From contig NC_017093.1 of NCBI RefSeq assembly GCF_000284295.1, positions 6,324,001-6,388,000 of the forward strand: a stretch of 64,000 nucleotides of DNA, read 5' to 3'. Shown piece after piece: positions 17,710 to 25,740 of the stretch. A program made the translations under genes and the position numbers. The number at the start of each line of letters is the position of its first letter. Within the stretch, counting starts at the first letter, position 1. Source of the DNA: Actinoplanes missouriensis 431. GTDB lineage: Bacteria; Actinomycetota; Actinomycetes; Mycobacteriales; Micromonosporaceae. Below the pieces are notes generated by a model. That model was not told the origin of the DNA and did not search any database. It saw only the letters and a program-made list of their open reading frames with translations.

Positions 17710-19680
17710 ATGATCTACGGCATGGCGGCGCTCGCGGGTTTGCACGACATCGACTGGTCCTCACTTGACCAGGGATCGGCCGTACCCCGTCTGCTCGCCG
17801 ACCTGGCCGGCGGCGAGCCGAAGGCCTTGCGCGATCTCTATCGCCGGGCGCCGGACGGCGAGGACGTGCGCCCGTGGGTGGTGACCGCGCTGCCGTTCCT
17901 GCTGGACCTGGTCGCCGACCCGGCGCGCCCGCTGCGGGGTGAGACGCTGCGGCTGGTCGGTGATCTCGCCGGGGCGGATCGGACCTGGCAGATGGCCGGA
18001 CGGACCCTGGCCGCCAAGCGACTGCTGGCGGAATGGGACGGTTTGAGTGATCTGCTGCTGGATGAGGATCCGTCGGTGCGCGAGGCCGCCGCCTACACCC
18101 TGCGTGCCGTCTACCGCCTGATCACCAACCCGACCGGCGACCTGTGGGAGCGGTTCGCCGAGGAGCCGGACGCGGGCGTGCGCCTCATGCTGCTGCGGAC
18201 CAGCGTGATCACCGGGGCGGTCGGCGGCGGTTACGAGCTGACCAAGGTCTGGCTGGCGTCGGTCGCCGACACCGACGACGACCTCCGGGTACGGATCAGC
18301 GCCCTCACCGAGTTGATGGCGCTCTACAACCCGGTGCCGTTCGACGCGGGCCGGGCCCGGGAGACGCTGCTCGACGCGTACCGCGAAGGCCTGAACCGGG
18401 AGCCGGAGCCGGTCGCCGACATGGCCGCGCCGCTGCTCACCGGCGCGCGGATGGCGACCCGGCAGTGGACGCCCGGCTATCACCAGGTGGTGAAGGCGGT
18501 GCGGGCGACGTACCGGGACGACGTGGACGCCCACCTGGGTCTGCTGCACGAGATGCTGGCGATCGACGCGTGGGACGCCCGGCAGGACGCGCTCTACGAG
18601 GCACGCTCGCTCGTGCAGCGGCTGCGCGGGCCGTACCGTCCGCTGATCGACCGCGCCGCTGAACTGCTGTCCGACCGGGACGCGCAGGTCCGGGCCGCCG
18701 CGCTGCACCTGCTCCAGGGTGTCGGCGAACTGGCCCGCCCGGCCGCCGACGCGGTGTGGGAGACGATGTCCGGCGCGAAGCCGTGGACGCATCAGGGCGC
18801 GCTGAGCCCGTCGGTCGGCATCCTGGCGAGCCTGGGCGACGAGCGGGTGCTGCCCATTCTGGAGCGCCTGCTGGACGACGCCCCCCAGACCACCGGCCTG
18901 CACGAGGCGATCGCCGGCTACGGCGTGCGAGCCCGAGCCCTCGGCCGCACCCTGCGCCGCCTGCTGCGCGCCCTCCCCGCCGCGGCCTCGCCCTCGCCTG
19001 CGTCCGCTGCCGATGCGTATCGGGCGGCGCTGCTCGACGCGCTGATCGCGGTCGTGCCGCAGGAGGCCGCCGACTACCTCATGCAGGAGCCGCTCGATCT
19101 GACCGGTCTCCACCGCCTGATCCGCACCGGTCGCGCCGCCGCCGCCCGCGCCGCCGAGATCCGCACCGCCCTGACCAGCGAGGACCCGGTCGTCGCGCTG
19201 ACCGCCGCCCGCGCGATCTGGTGCGTCACCGGCGATGCGGAGGCCGCCGCGACCGTTTACGACCAGTACCTGACCGGCCCGGACCACGCCGTGACCGCGA
19301 TCGACGGCCTCGCCGAGCTGAACTCCCGCGCCGCCGGTCGCGCGCCGCTGCTCAACCGCCTGGTCAAGAGCCGCACCAGCGACGAGGTGCGGGTCGCCGC
19401 CGCTCGCGCCCTGTGGCGGATCACCGGCAACCCGGGCAGCGCCCGCCGCCTCGGCCCGGCCTGGGAGGCCACGCCCCGGCTCCGTCCCCGCATCGCCCGC
19501 CTCTGGGTGGAGACCGACATGGGCGCCTACGCCACCCGTTACGCCAAGGCCGAGCTGGCCGTCCCGACCCGTTACAACGTGACCAATCTCGGTCTGAGCC
19601 CCGCCGAGATCAGCGAGGACGAGCAGTTGCTGGCCGACTGCCGCAAGCTGATCACCGACAAGCCCCGCTGGCCGTTCTGA
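17710..19680 (+). CDS. HEAT-repeat protein of unknown function (656 aa)
   Basis: The ATG at 17710 (with a second in-frame ATG at 17722) opens a long all-helical protein made of repeated helix pairs with the HEAT/PBS-lyase flavour, for example LLDEDPSVREAAAYTLRAV, LSDRDAQVRAAALHLLQGV and SRTSDEVRVAAARALWRITGN. Such repeats form curved solenoids used as protein-binding scaffolds. There is no signal peptide, membrane helix or catalytic motif. It is divergent from fdhA with only 72 bases between the starts, but no functional link is evident. An even longer open frame extends upstream across the antisense of fdhA; that part is not coding. Confidence 0.8.
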   Translation: MIYGMAALAGLHDIDWSSLDQGSAVPRLLADLAGGEPKALRDLYRRAPDGEDVRPWVVTALPFLLDLVADPARPLRGETLRLVGDLAGADRTWQMAGRTLAAKRLLAEWDGLSDLLLDEDPSVREAAAYTLRAVYRLITNPTGDLWERFAEEPDAGVRLMLLRTSVITGAVGGGYELTKVWLASVADTDDDLRVRISALTELMALYNPVPFDAGRARETLLDAYREGLNREPEPVADMAAPLLTGARMATRQWTPGYHQVVKAVRATYRDDVDAHLGLLHEMLAIDAWDARQDALYEARSLVQRLRGPYRPLIDRAAELLSDRDAQVRAAALHLLQGVGELARPAADAVWETMSGAKPWTHQGALSPSVGILASLGDERVLPILERLLDDAPQTTGLHEAIAGYGVRARALGRTLRRLLRALPAAASPSPASAADAYRAALLDALIAVVPQEAADYLMQEPLDLTGLHRLIRTGRAAAARAAEIRTALTSEDPVVALTAARAIWCVTGDAEAAATVYDQYLTGPDHAVTAIDGLAELNSRAAGRAPLLNRLVKSRTSDEVRVAAARALWRITGNPGSARRLGPAWEATPRLRPRIARLWVETDMGAYATRYAKAELAVPTRYNVTNLGLSPAEISEDEQLLADCRKLITDKPRWPF

Positions 19681-19731
19681 TCGTCAGCCCTGCTGGTGGT
19701 TCACCGCGGTCAGGGGTCGGGGACACCGCAC

Positions 19732-19949
19732 TCAGGTGCCGGCGAGGGTCCTGGCCCAGGGTTCGTCGACGTCGGCCAGGGCGAGCACGGTCGTGACGTT
19801 GGCGAGCATGCCGGCGGCGAACCAGCGCCGGACGGCTTCGGAGTCACCGTCGAGCAGCTTGTGCACGACCGCGACCTGCCGGGCATAGCAGGCGCGACGT
19901 CAACCCTGCTCAGCGCCACGTCGGCCATTTGCCGCAGGCAGTCGTGACA
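19732..19949 (-). pseudogene. Frameshifted small gene
   Basis: Two coding-like stretches with strong G/C at third positions lie in different minus-strand frames. The first reads CHDCLRQMADVALSRVD (ending near 19905). The second reads YARQVAVVHKLLDGDSEAVR and runs on to WARTLAGT before the stop at 19732. A TGA at 19900-19902 blocks the second frame on its upstream side. This looks like one small protein broken by a short deletion or frameshift; no complete start is visible. The 353-base gap from 19681 to 20033 holds nothing else that I can support. Confidence 0.5.
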
Positions 19950-20033
19950 CCTACGGCTAGACCGATGCCGGGACGAGGAAGGTGGAGCCGGCCGCGGGCG
20001 GCGAGAACGGCCCGTGCTCGGCATCATCGAAGG

Positions 20034-20810
20034 ATGTCGAAAAACTCGTTGACGGACCGGGTCGTGATCGTGACCGGTGCCAGCCGGCGGATCGCGATCG
20101 GCGCCGCCGTCGCTCGCCGCCTCGCCGCCGACGGCGCCGCCGTCGTGGTGCACTCCTGGGCGCCCTACGACGCCGAGCAGCGGTGGGGTGCCGACGACGA
20201 GGGCCCCGAGGCGCTGGTCGCGGAGCTGGACCGCGCCGTCCACGTGTCCCTGGACCTGAGCGCCCCGGACGCCCCGGCGGCCCTGATCGACCGGGCCCGC
20301 GCCGCGTTCGGCCACGTCGACGCGGTGGTCGCCAACCACACCCGCAGCGGCACCCGGCAGTCCCTGGAGGAGCTCACCGCGGCCGAACTCGATCTGACGT
20401 TCGCGGTCAACACCCGGGCCACCCTGCTGCTCGCCCAGGCGTTCGCGGCCCAGCACGACGACACCCGTCCCGGCGGGCGGCTGGTCCTGTTCACCTCCGG
20501 GCAGTACCACGGGGCGATGCCGGCCGAACTGCCGTACATCGCCTCCAAGGCCGCCCTGCACCAACTGACCCGCAGCCTCGCCGTGCACCTCATCCCCCGC
20601 GGGATCACCGTGAACTGCGTCAATCCCGGCCCGAACGACACCGGCTGGGCCGACGCCGACACGAGAGCGGCGATCACCCGGCTCAACCCCGGCGCCCGCT
20701 GGAGCACCCCGGCCGACACCGCAAGGCTGGTCGCCTGGCTGCTCAGCGACGAGGCCGACTGGATCACCGGCCAGACGATCGCCTCCGACGGCGGCTGGTC
20801 CTCCCGCTGA
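20034..20810 (+). CDS. Short-chain dehydrogenase/reductase
   Basis: The 258-aa protein has the classical SDR layout: a nucleotide-binding TGASRRIAIGAA near residues 14-25, an N-A-N-type segment (VVANHT), the catalytic serine in FTSGQYHG, the YIASK pair (Tyr and Lys four apart) and a VNPGPNDTGW strand/loop after it. It ends with the SDR C-terminal DGGW motif. The cofactor preference and substrate cannot be set; the nearest SDR types are 3-ketoacyl-ACP reductase-like enzymes. The start at ATG 20034 is chosen because it directly precedes the Rossmann fold. A 6-bp hairpin overlaps the stop codon. It is convergent with the toxin/immunity pair. Confidence 0.88.
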   Translation: MSKNSLTDRVVIVTGASRRIAIGAAVARRLAADGAAVVVHSWAPYDAEQRWGADDEGPEALVAELDRAVHVSLDLSAPDAPAALIDRARAAFGHVDAVVANHTRSGTRQSLEELTAAELDLTFAVNTRATLLLAQAFAAQHDDTRPGGRLVLFTSGQYHGAMPAELPYIASKAALHQLTRSLAVHLIPRGITVNCVNPGPNDTGWADADTRAAITRLNPGARWSTPADTARLVAWLLSDEADWITGQTIASDGGWSSR

Positions 20811-20849
20811 CGGGAGTTCACACAGCGGTGAAGAACGCGGCCGAAGCGC

Positions 20850-21236
20850 TCAGATCGTGGCGAACCAGAGGTCGTTGGCGGAGAAGGGTGTCACGTCGAC
20901 CGAAGACCCGAAGGCGGCACGCAGGTCGGTGTCGCTGCCGACAAAAACCTGGCTGGTGAACGACGGGACGGTCACCGAATGGACGGGCAACCGGGCGGCG
21001 CGGGCTGCGAGGGGTTCCCTGTCCTCGGCGAGAACGGCGACGGGCCGGCTCGTCGAGATCATGCCGATTCTTGCCGTGTCGTCGAGCAGGCTGATCCACT
21101 CCTCGCCGGCGTCCCCGTCCCAATCCATCGTGAACGGTGTGCCGTCGATCAGGGCCATCGCCGCGTCCAGGGCGTCCTTGTCGGTCCATGACGGCCGAGG
21201 CGGGTTCGCGGTCAGCACCGCCGAGAAATCGATCAC
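20850..21236 (-). CDS. Candidate immunity protein for the adjacent ESX-type toxin
   Basis: This 128-aa soluble acidic protein starts with an ATG that overlaps the stop of the upstream toxin-like gene by four bases (ATGA), the arrangement expected for toxin-immunity pairs. It has no signal peptide or membrane helix. Segments such as LIDGTPFTMDWDGDAGEEW are rich in Asp/Glu, as is common in immunity proteins that cap basic nuclease sites. I do not recognise its family. The call rests on gene order and size rather than on homology. Confidence 0.6.
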   Translation of the reverse strand: MIDFSAVLTANPPRPSWTDKDALDAAMALIDGTPFTMDWDGDAGEEWISLLDDTARIGMISTSRPVAVLAEDREPLAARAARLPVHSVTVPSFTSQVFVGSDTDLRAAFGSSVDVTPFSANDLWFATI

Positions 21237-22402
21237 GGGGCGCCTCCCGGGCTTCCGTGCACGGCTCCGCGGTCGTTGCGGTAGACGTTGATGTAGTGGG
21301 TGAGTTCCCCGGTCCTGCCGATGATGCCGACCGGCCCGTTCACGACCAGCACCTTCGCCTTGTCGTGGATCCAGAGTTGGTGTGCGTCGGCGAAGGCCGC
21401 GGCGTCCAGCACCGCTTTCTCCGCGTGGACCCCGCTCAAGAACACGCTCCTGCCCGGCCGCGCCGTCAGTGCCAGATGCTTCAGCATCGCCTCATTGCTC
21501 ACAGTGTATGTGCCGTTACTCAGCCTTCCATGGCGGTCGAGGTACGTCGCCGGGGCGACGAACGGCCCGTACGACGCCGGTGTGGCCGCCTCGCCCGGCG
21601 GTGCCTTGTCCGGCGGGGAGGGATGGCCGAACAACCGTCGCGCGAGGGCGTGGGCTCGCTCCGTCAGCCATTCCATAGCGGCTCGGAGCCGGCCCAGCAG
21701 CGAGCTCAGACCTCGCAGACTGCGCAGCAGGTGGCGGAGGGGCTGCTGGAGACGCTCGGCCCAGTGCCGTACCAGATTCGCCACCTGGCCGACGACCAGC
21801 GGTGTGGCGACGCCAAGCGTGATCCCCTCCATGGCGAGCCACTGCGGCAGCCGCACCGCCAGGACGGCCATGAAGTCGGCGATCAGATCGCGGACGAGCT
21901 CGCGGACGGTCGCGACGATCAGCCCGGCGCCTTCGACCCCAGAGGCGATGCCGCCAGCCGCGGCGGAGAGACCGCCCAGGATCTCGAGGTGCTCGTCGCT
22001 GCGCGACCGGTACGCGTCGCCCGTGGCGCCGAGCCACCCGGCGACGTCGATACGAAGCCGGTCCGCATACTCCTGCCGGGCAGCGGCGACGGAGGCGGCG
22101 ACGGTGTGCCAGGTGGCGGCCTGGGCAGCCACCTGATCGGCGTCGCCGGCGAGCTGGTCCAGCGCTTCGCGCAGCGGGCGGACGTGTTCGATCAGCCAGG
22201 CGACACCCCAGCTCGCCAGCGTGCCGAGCGGATCGACAGTGAGGGACAGTGCCTCCAGCGCGACGCCGGCACCACCGAGCGCGCCGTCGACCCAATCCCC
22301 GCTGCGTATCGCGGCAGCGAACTGGCGCGCGTCCTCGACCGCGCCGATTCCGGTGTATCCGGTCGTCGAATCCTGCACGGCGACCACCAGTGGACTCGTC
22401 AC
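21233..22402 (-). CDS. ESX-type polymorphic toxin with C-terminal effector domain
   Basis: The 389-aa protein has two parts. Residues 1-240 are helical, with an AGWLGATGDAYRSR segment (a W-x-G turn) and long hydrophobic helices, like the WXG100-type trafficking regions of type VII secretion substrates. A proline-rich linker near 270-290 leads to a C-terminal domain of about 95 residues containing SVFLSGVHAEKAVLDAA, KVLVVNGPVGIIG and NVYRNDRGAVHGSP. This has the feel of a small secreted nuclease domain, with conserved-looking His, Lys, Arg and His, but I cannot name its family. No CxxC of deaminases is present despite the HAE. The downstream overlapping gene is the likely immunity protein. No ESX secretion genes are in the window. 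Confidence 0.7.
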   Translation of the reverse strand: MTSPLVVAVQDSTTGYTGIGAVEDARQFAAAIRSGDWVDGALGGAGVALEALSLTVDPLGTLASWGVAWLIEHVRPLREALDQLAGDADQVAAQAATWHTVAASVAAARQEYADRLRIDVAGWLGATGDAYRSRSDEHLEILGGLSAAAGGIASGVEGAGLIVATVRELVRDLIADFMAVLAVRLPQWLAMEGITLGVATPLVVGQVANLVRHWAERLQQPLRHLLRSLRGLSSLLGRLRAAMEWLTERAHALARRLFGHPSPPDKAPPGEAATPASYGPFVAPATYLDRHGRLSNGTYTVSNEAMLKHLALTARPGRSVFLSGVHAEKAVLDAAAFADAHQLWIHDKAKVLVVNGPVGIIGRTGELTHYINVYRNDRGAVHGSPGGAP

Positions 22403-22476
22403 CGATCAACACCCCCGTCTCAGGGGGATGTACAGGTCGGCGCGTCCCGAGGTTCGGGATCGACTCGGCAGACCCG

Positions 22477-23448
22477 TCAGTCCACGGCGGAGGCGGCCAC
22501 GTCGATGCGGTTGGTCCAGATGCCGCCGGACCAGCCTTCCGGGAGGTTGTCCAGGTCGGCGGGGGTGTCGAAGCCGGCGGAGAAGTCGCCTCCATCGGCG
22601 GTGAGGATGACGCGGGTGCCGGCGCCGGCCATGCGTTCGGTGAAACGGTGGGGCCAGCCCCAGAGCCAGCGGCCGTATCGTTGCGGCAGGTGCAGCTGAG
22701 TGTTGCGGCAGGCATCCGGCACGTGTCCGGTCCAGCCCGTGGCCGCGTACCGGATGAGGCATTTCTCCATCGAGGCGCGGGATGTGGCGCGGACCTCGGG
22801 AAGTCGCGTGGTGAAGGCCTCGACGGCGCGGTCCTCGCCGTAGACGGTGAGCTGACCGCGGCGCTGCCCGGGCAGGCCGGCGAGCAGCGTGGCGAGGGCC
22901 TCGCCGTCGGCCGGGTCGTTGTTCTTGAGGTGGATGAGCAGCTCACGGTCGCCGAACGCGGCGAGCACCTCGGGCGCCGTGGGCATCAGCCCCACACCCT
23001 TGCCACGGAACGGGTACGTGGCGCCACCGTCCGCGGTGTACCCGTACCCGATGTCGAGTTTTCGCAGCTCGTCCATGGTGTGATCGGCGATCGTGCCGCG
23101 GCCGTCGGTGCGGCATTCCAGGGTGGCGTCGTGGAAGACGGCGAGCTGGCTGTCGCGGGTGAGTTTCACGTCGAACTCGACCATGTCGGCGCCGGCGTCG
23201 AACGCGGCGCGCATCGAGGTCAGCGTGTTCTCCAGGTAGGGGTGCGCCGGGGGTTGGATCACCTGCGCGGTGCAGGTGTCGGCCTGCACCCGGCTGACGT
23301 CGAACGTCTGCGCCAGACCACGGTGTGCCATCAGCAGCGGGCGGCCCTCGGTGTCCTCGAACGCGGAGGTGTTACCGATCCAGAGGGCGGCCACGATGAC
23401 GACCAGCACCGCTAGCGGGATCCGCAACCGCCTGACGATCTTCGGCAT
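22477..23448 (-). CDS. Glycerophosphodiester phosphodiesterase family protein, membrane-anchored or secreted
   Basis: The ATG at 23448 gives a 323-aa protein with a basic N-terminus and one hydrophobic helix (LAVLVVIVAALWIG, residues 10-24), either a signal anchor or an uncleaved signal. The catalytic layout of GDPD enzymes follows: MAHRGLAQTF (His), ENTLTSM (Glu), VEFDVKL (Glu/Asp metal ligands) and AVFHDATLECRTDGRGTI (His acid/base). Such enzymes cleave glycerophosphodiesters to glycerol 3-phosphate and an alcohol, or act on teichoic-acid or lipid-derived diesters. It lies 75 bases upstream of and divergent to the nitrilase gene. Confidence 0.87.
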   Translation of the reverse strand: MPKIVRRLRIPLAVLVVIVAALWIGNTSAFEDTEGRPLLMAHRGLAQTFDVSRVQADTCTAQVIQPPAHPYLENTLTSMRAAFDAGADMVEFDVKLTRDSQLAVFHDATLECRTDGRGTIADHTMDELRKLDIGYGYTADGGATYPFRGKGVGLMPTAPEVLAAFGDRELLIHLKNNDPADGEALATLLAGLPGQRRGQLTVYGEDRAVEAFTTRLPEVRATSRASMEKCLIRYAATGWTGHVPDACRNTQLHLPQRYGRWLWGWPHRFTERMAGAGTRVILTADGGDFSAGFDTPADLDNLPEGWSGGIWTNRIDVAASAVD

Positions 23449-23523
23449 CCCGACATCCTGACAGCGGACCGCAAACCGGCGATCCAGGTCGGCGATCTGG
23501 CCACGGTCGTCCAGGATGGGCGG

Positions 23524-24318
23524 ATGCTGATGACGTTCGTGGTGGCCCAGGTGCCGGTGTCGTGGGATGTCGAGGCGAATCTGAGCACCGTGCGCGAGAT
23601 CGTCGGAGCGGCGCACACCGGTGACGTGGTGGTGCTGCCGGAGGGGATGCTTTCCGGGTACGGGGAGGATCTGTCCGATTTAGATCACCTCTGCCCCGCC
23701 GTGGTCCTCGATGCGGTCGCCGAGGTGGAACGGCTGGCCCGCTCCTCGGGAGCGCACGTGTTCTGCGGATCGCTGCTGCCGGTCGAGGGCGGCGGGTGGT
23801 GCAACGCCGGGCTGATCGTCGCGCCGGACGGCGGCCACCGGGTCTACCAGAAGATCAATCTCGCGATGAACGAGCGGGGTGTGCTGATGGCGGGCTCGTC
23901 GCTGCCGACGTTTCCGCTGGCGGGCGGGATGGTGGCCGTTCAGCTGTGCCGGGAGATCAGGTTCCCGGAGCAGTGGCAGCATCTGGCGGCGGCGGGCGCG
24001 CAGGCCTTCGTCTACCTGACGAACGCGGCGAATCCCCGTGAGGCGCCCGGGGTCTGGCGCAGCCACCTGATCAGCCGGGCGGCCGAGAACCAGCGGTTCG
24101 TGGTGGCGTCGAACGTCGCCCATCCCGATCAGCACTGTCCGAGCATGGTGGTGTCGCCGCGCGGGGAGGTCCTCGGAGAGCTGCCACCCGGCGATGCCGG
24201 AATTCTGCGGCTGACCGTGGACCTGGCGCAGGCCGGCGAGTGGTACCTCGGCCAGCGCCGCACCGACGTGGTGGCGGTGACCGCTCACCCCACCCAGACA
24301 CGCCCAGCGGTGGCATAG
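23524..24318 (+). CDS. Carbon-nitrogen hydrolase (nitrilase superfamily)
   Basis: The catalytic triad of the nitrilase superfamily is all present in this 264-aa protein: Glu in VVLPEGMLSGYG, Lys in VYQKINLAMNE and Cys in AVQLCREIRFPEQW. The fold repeats around GAQAFVYLTNAANP and RAAENQRFVVASN also match. Members hydrolyse nitriles, amides or carbamoyl groups; the QLCREIRFPE version suggests a small amidase or N-carbamoyl-type enzyme, but the substrate is not known. It begins at a GTG/ATG near 23524 (ATG at 23530 also in frame), 75 bases from the GDPD gene that runs the other way. Confidence 0.88.
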   Translation: MLMTFVVAQVPVSWDVEANLSTVREIVGAAHTGDVVVLPEGMLSGYGEDLSDLDHLCPAVVLDAVAEVERLARSSGAHVFCGSLLPVEGGGWCNAGLIVAPDGGHRVYQKINLAMNERGVLMAGSSLPTFPLAGGMVAVQLCREIRFPEQWQHLAAAGAQAFVYLTNAANPREAPGVWRSHLISRAAENQRFVVASNVAHPDQHCPSMVVSPRGEVLGELPPGDAGILRLTVDLAQAGEWYLGQRRTDVVAVTAHPTQTRPAVA

Positions 24319-24387
24319 CCGGCGTCGGCGCTGGCCGGTCACAAAATGGGCGGCGGATCTTCGGTGGGGTGGCGCAGACTGGCGGGC

Positions 24388-24951
24388 ATGTCGATGGTGG
24401 TTCCGGATGTGGCGGCTCTGGCTGCTGCTCACGCGCGTGGTGAACGGCTCAAGTTCCTCTTCTTCTGGGGGCATCAGCCCGAGCGGGACGGCAGCGTCGG
24501 CGCCGGGTGCCTGAGTCAGTGGTGGCCTGCCGCCTTCACCGTGGACGGTGTCGGATTCGCCACGGCGGAGCACTACATGATGTGGCACAAGGCGGTGCTG
24601 TTCGGTGACGACGCCATGGCGGAGCGGATCCTCGGGGCGTCGCATCCGCGTCAGGCCAAGACGCTCGGTGGGCGGGTGGCCGGGTTCGATCAGCGGACGT
24701 GGGACGAGCACCGGTTCCCGATCGTGGTGGCCGGGAACCTGGCGAAGTTCGGGCAGCATGCTGACCTGCGGACCTATCTGCTGGGGACCGGGGAGCGGGT
24801 GCTTGTCGAGGCGAGTCCGATGGACCGGATCTGGGGCATCGGGCTGACCCGGGACGACCCGGCGGCCGGTGACCCGGCGCGGTGGCGCGGGCTCAACCTG
24901 CTGGGCTTCGCGCTCATGGAGGCGCGCCGGGCACTGGCAGCCGCGTCTTAG
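24388..24951 (+). CDS. NADAR-family (YbiA-like) N-glycosidase
   Basis: The ATG at 24388 is used; an in-frame codon at 24346 gives a non-conserved tail. The 187-aa product shows the NADAR signature: a FLFFWGHQP start, LSQWWPAAFTVDGVGFATAEHYMMWHKA in the middle, LGGRVAGFDQRTWDEHRF, and the end block DRIWGIGL with RWRGLNLLGFALMEAR. NADAR proteins remove early riboflavin-pathway intermediates by cleaving an N-glycosidic bond (YbiA of E. coli); some act on ADP-ribosylated guanine. The gene stands alone here. Its role is inferred from family only. Confidence 0.87.
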   Translation: MSMVVPDVAALAAAHARGERLKFLFFWGHQPERDGSVGAGCLSQWWPAAFTVDGVGFATAEHYMMWHKAVLFGDDAMAERILGASHPRQAKTLGGRVAGFDQRTWDEHRFPIVVAGNLAKFGQHADLRTYLLGTGERVLVEASPMDRIWGIGLTRDDPAAGDPARWRGLNLLGFALMEARRALAAAS

Positions 24952-25062
24952 GGCGACGGGTCAAGAGTGGAAGACGACCTCGGGGTTGGCCGCGGCCGGA
25001 CCGTTGAGCAGTGGCCGCGGGAGTCCCCGCAGATGCGGTCCTCGAGGAAGAGCGCCCCGGGC

Positions 25063-25090
25063 GGAGGCGGGCGGGATTCCGCCCGCCTCC
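25063..25090 (-). terminator. Hairpin terminator of the snapalysin gene
   Basis: A perfect 12-bp stem (GGAGGCGGGCGG with its complement) and a GATT loop lie seven bases past the snapalysin stop on the minus strand. Confidence 0.75.
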
Positions 25091-25097
25091 CCGACGA

Positions 25098-25637
25098 CTA
25101 TGCCGCGGCGCCGGCCCAGGTGAACGTCTGGGGCCGGGCGGTCACGGCGGTGGCGAAGCTGTTGTTGACGGTGGTCGCCTCGCGGGTGTTCGGGTTGGCG
25201 TTGGTGCAGCTGACCGGGGCGCTGCTGCCGGACATCAGGTCGGCGCAGAGACCGGTGCGACGGTCGGGCAGCCCGAGGATGTGGCCGAACTCGTGTGCGG
25301 CGATGCGCGGCTGGTAGTAACCCTGGTTGACCGCCTGACGGCCCATGTACCACGTGCCGTTGCCCAGCGAGCTCGTGTAGGTCCGGGGCCAGCCGTTGTC
25401 GGCGTACACACGGATGTTGGGGGTTCTGCCGCTGGGGACCGGTTCCAGGCGGACGTTGGTGACGCGGCTGTTCCAGATCTGTGCGCCCTGGGTGACCACG
25501 GCGCGGAACTCCTGGGCCTGGCTGGCGTCGTAGTACAGGATGCGGGGCGCCGCGGTGGCGGGTGCGGCGGTGACCGCTTGCACGCCGAGCACGGCCAGGG
25601 CGGCCACGATCGCGGCCGCTACTTTGCGGAGCAGCAT
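25098..25637 (-). CDS. snpA: Snapalysin-type secreted zinc metalloprotease (M7 family)
   Basis: The ATG at 25637 has GGAGGAAG upstream and is preferred over an earlier in-frame start at 25685. The 179-aa preprotein begins with LLRK, a long hydrophobic core and an AxA cleavage site near residue 29. The mature part carries the M7 zinc site in AAHEFGHILGLPDRRTGLC: two His of HExxH and the third ligand Asp. Two further cysteines (CADLMSG and SCTNANP) could form a disulfide. Snapalysins are small milk-hydrolysing proteases of actinomycetes. The usual divergent LysR regulator is not next to this copy. Confidence 0.9.
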   Translation of the reverse strand: MLLRKVAAAIVAALAVLGVQAVTAAPATAAPRILYYDASQAQEFRAVVTQGAQIWNSRVTNVRLEPVPSGRTPNIRVYADNGWPRTYTSSLGNGTWYMGRQAVNQGYYQPRIAAHEFGHILGLPDRRTGLCADLMSGSSAPVSCTNANPNTREATTVNNSFATAVTARPQTFTWAGAAA

Positions 25638-25653
25638 GGCTTCCTCCGAGGGG

Positions 25654-25715
25654 GTCGGGAACGGATATCCCGACAATGCCGCCACTCAATGATGAACATC
25701 AATGAGTGGCGGCAT
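25654..25715. promoter_or_regulatory. Two adjacent inverted repeats upstream of snpA
   Basis: The first repeat (25654-25674) has 7-bp arms GTCGGGA/TCCCGAC. The second (25676-25715) has perfect 13-bp arms ATGCCGCCACTCA/TGAGTGGCGGCAT plus an inner TGAT/ATCA. They fill the gap between the snapalysin start and the stop of the upstream minus-strand gene, so they may be a terminator for one or an operator for the other. Confidence 0.6.
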
Positions 25716-25740
25716 ATCGATTAGCCCCTATCAACAAACC

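Noticed and set aside
19696..19947. 83-codon plus-strand frame in the gap after the HEAT-repeat gene
   Set aside because: Third-position bias favours the minus-strand broken gene in the same place.
21416..21460. HAE motif in the toxin domain read as a cytidine deaminase
   Set aside because: No PCxxC motif follows, so the zinc site of deaminases is absent.
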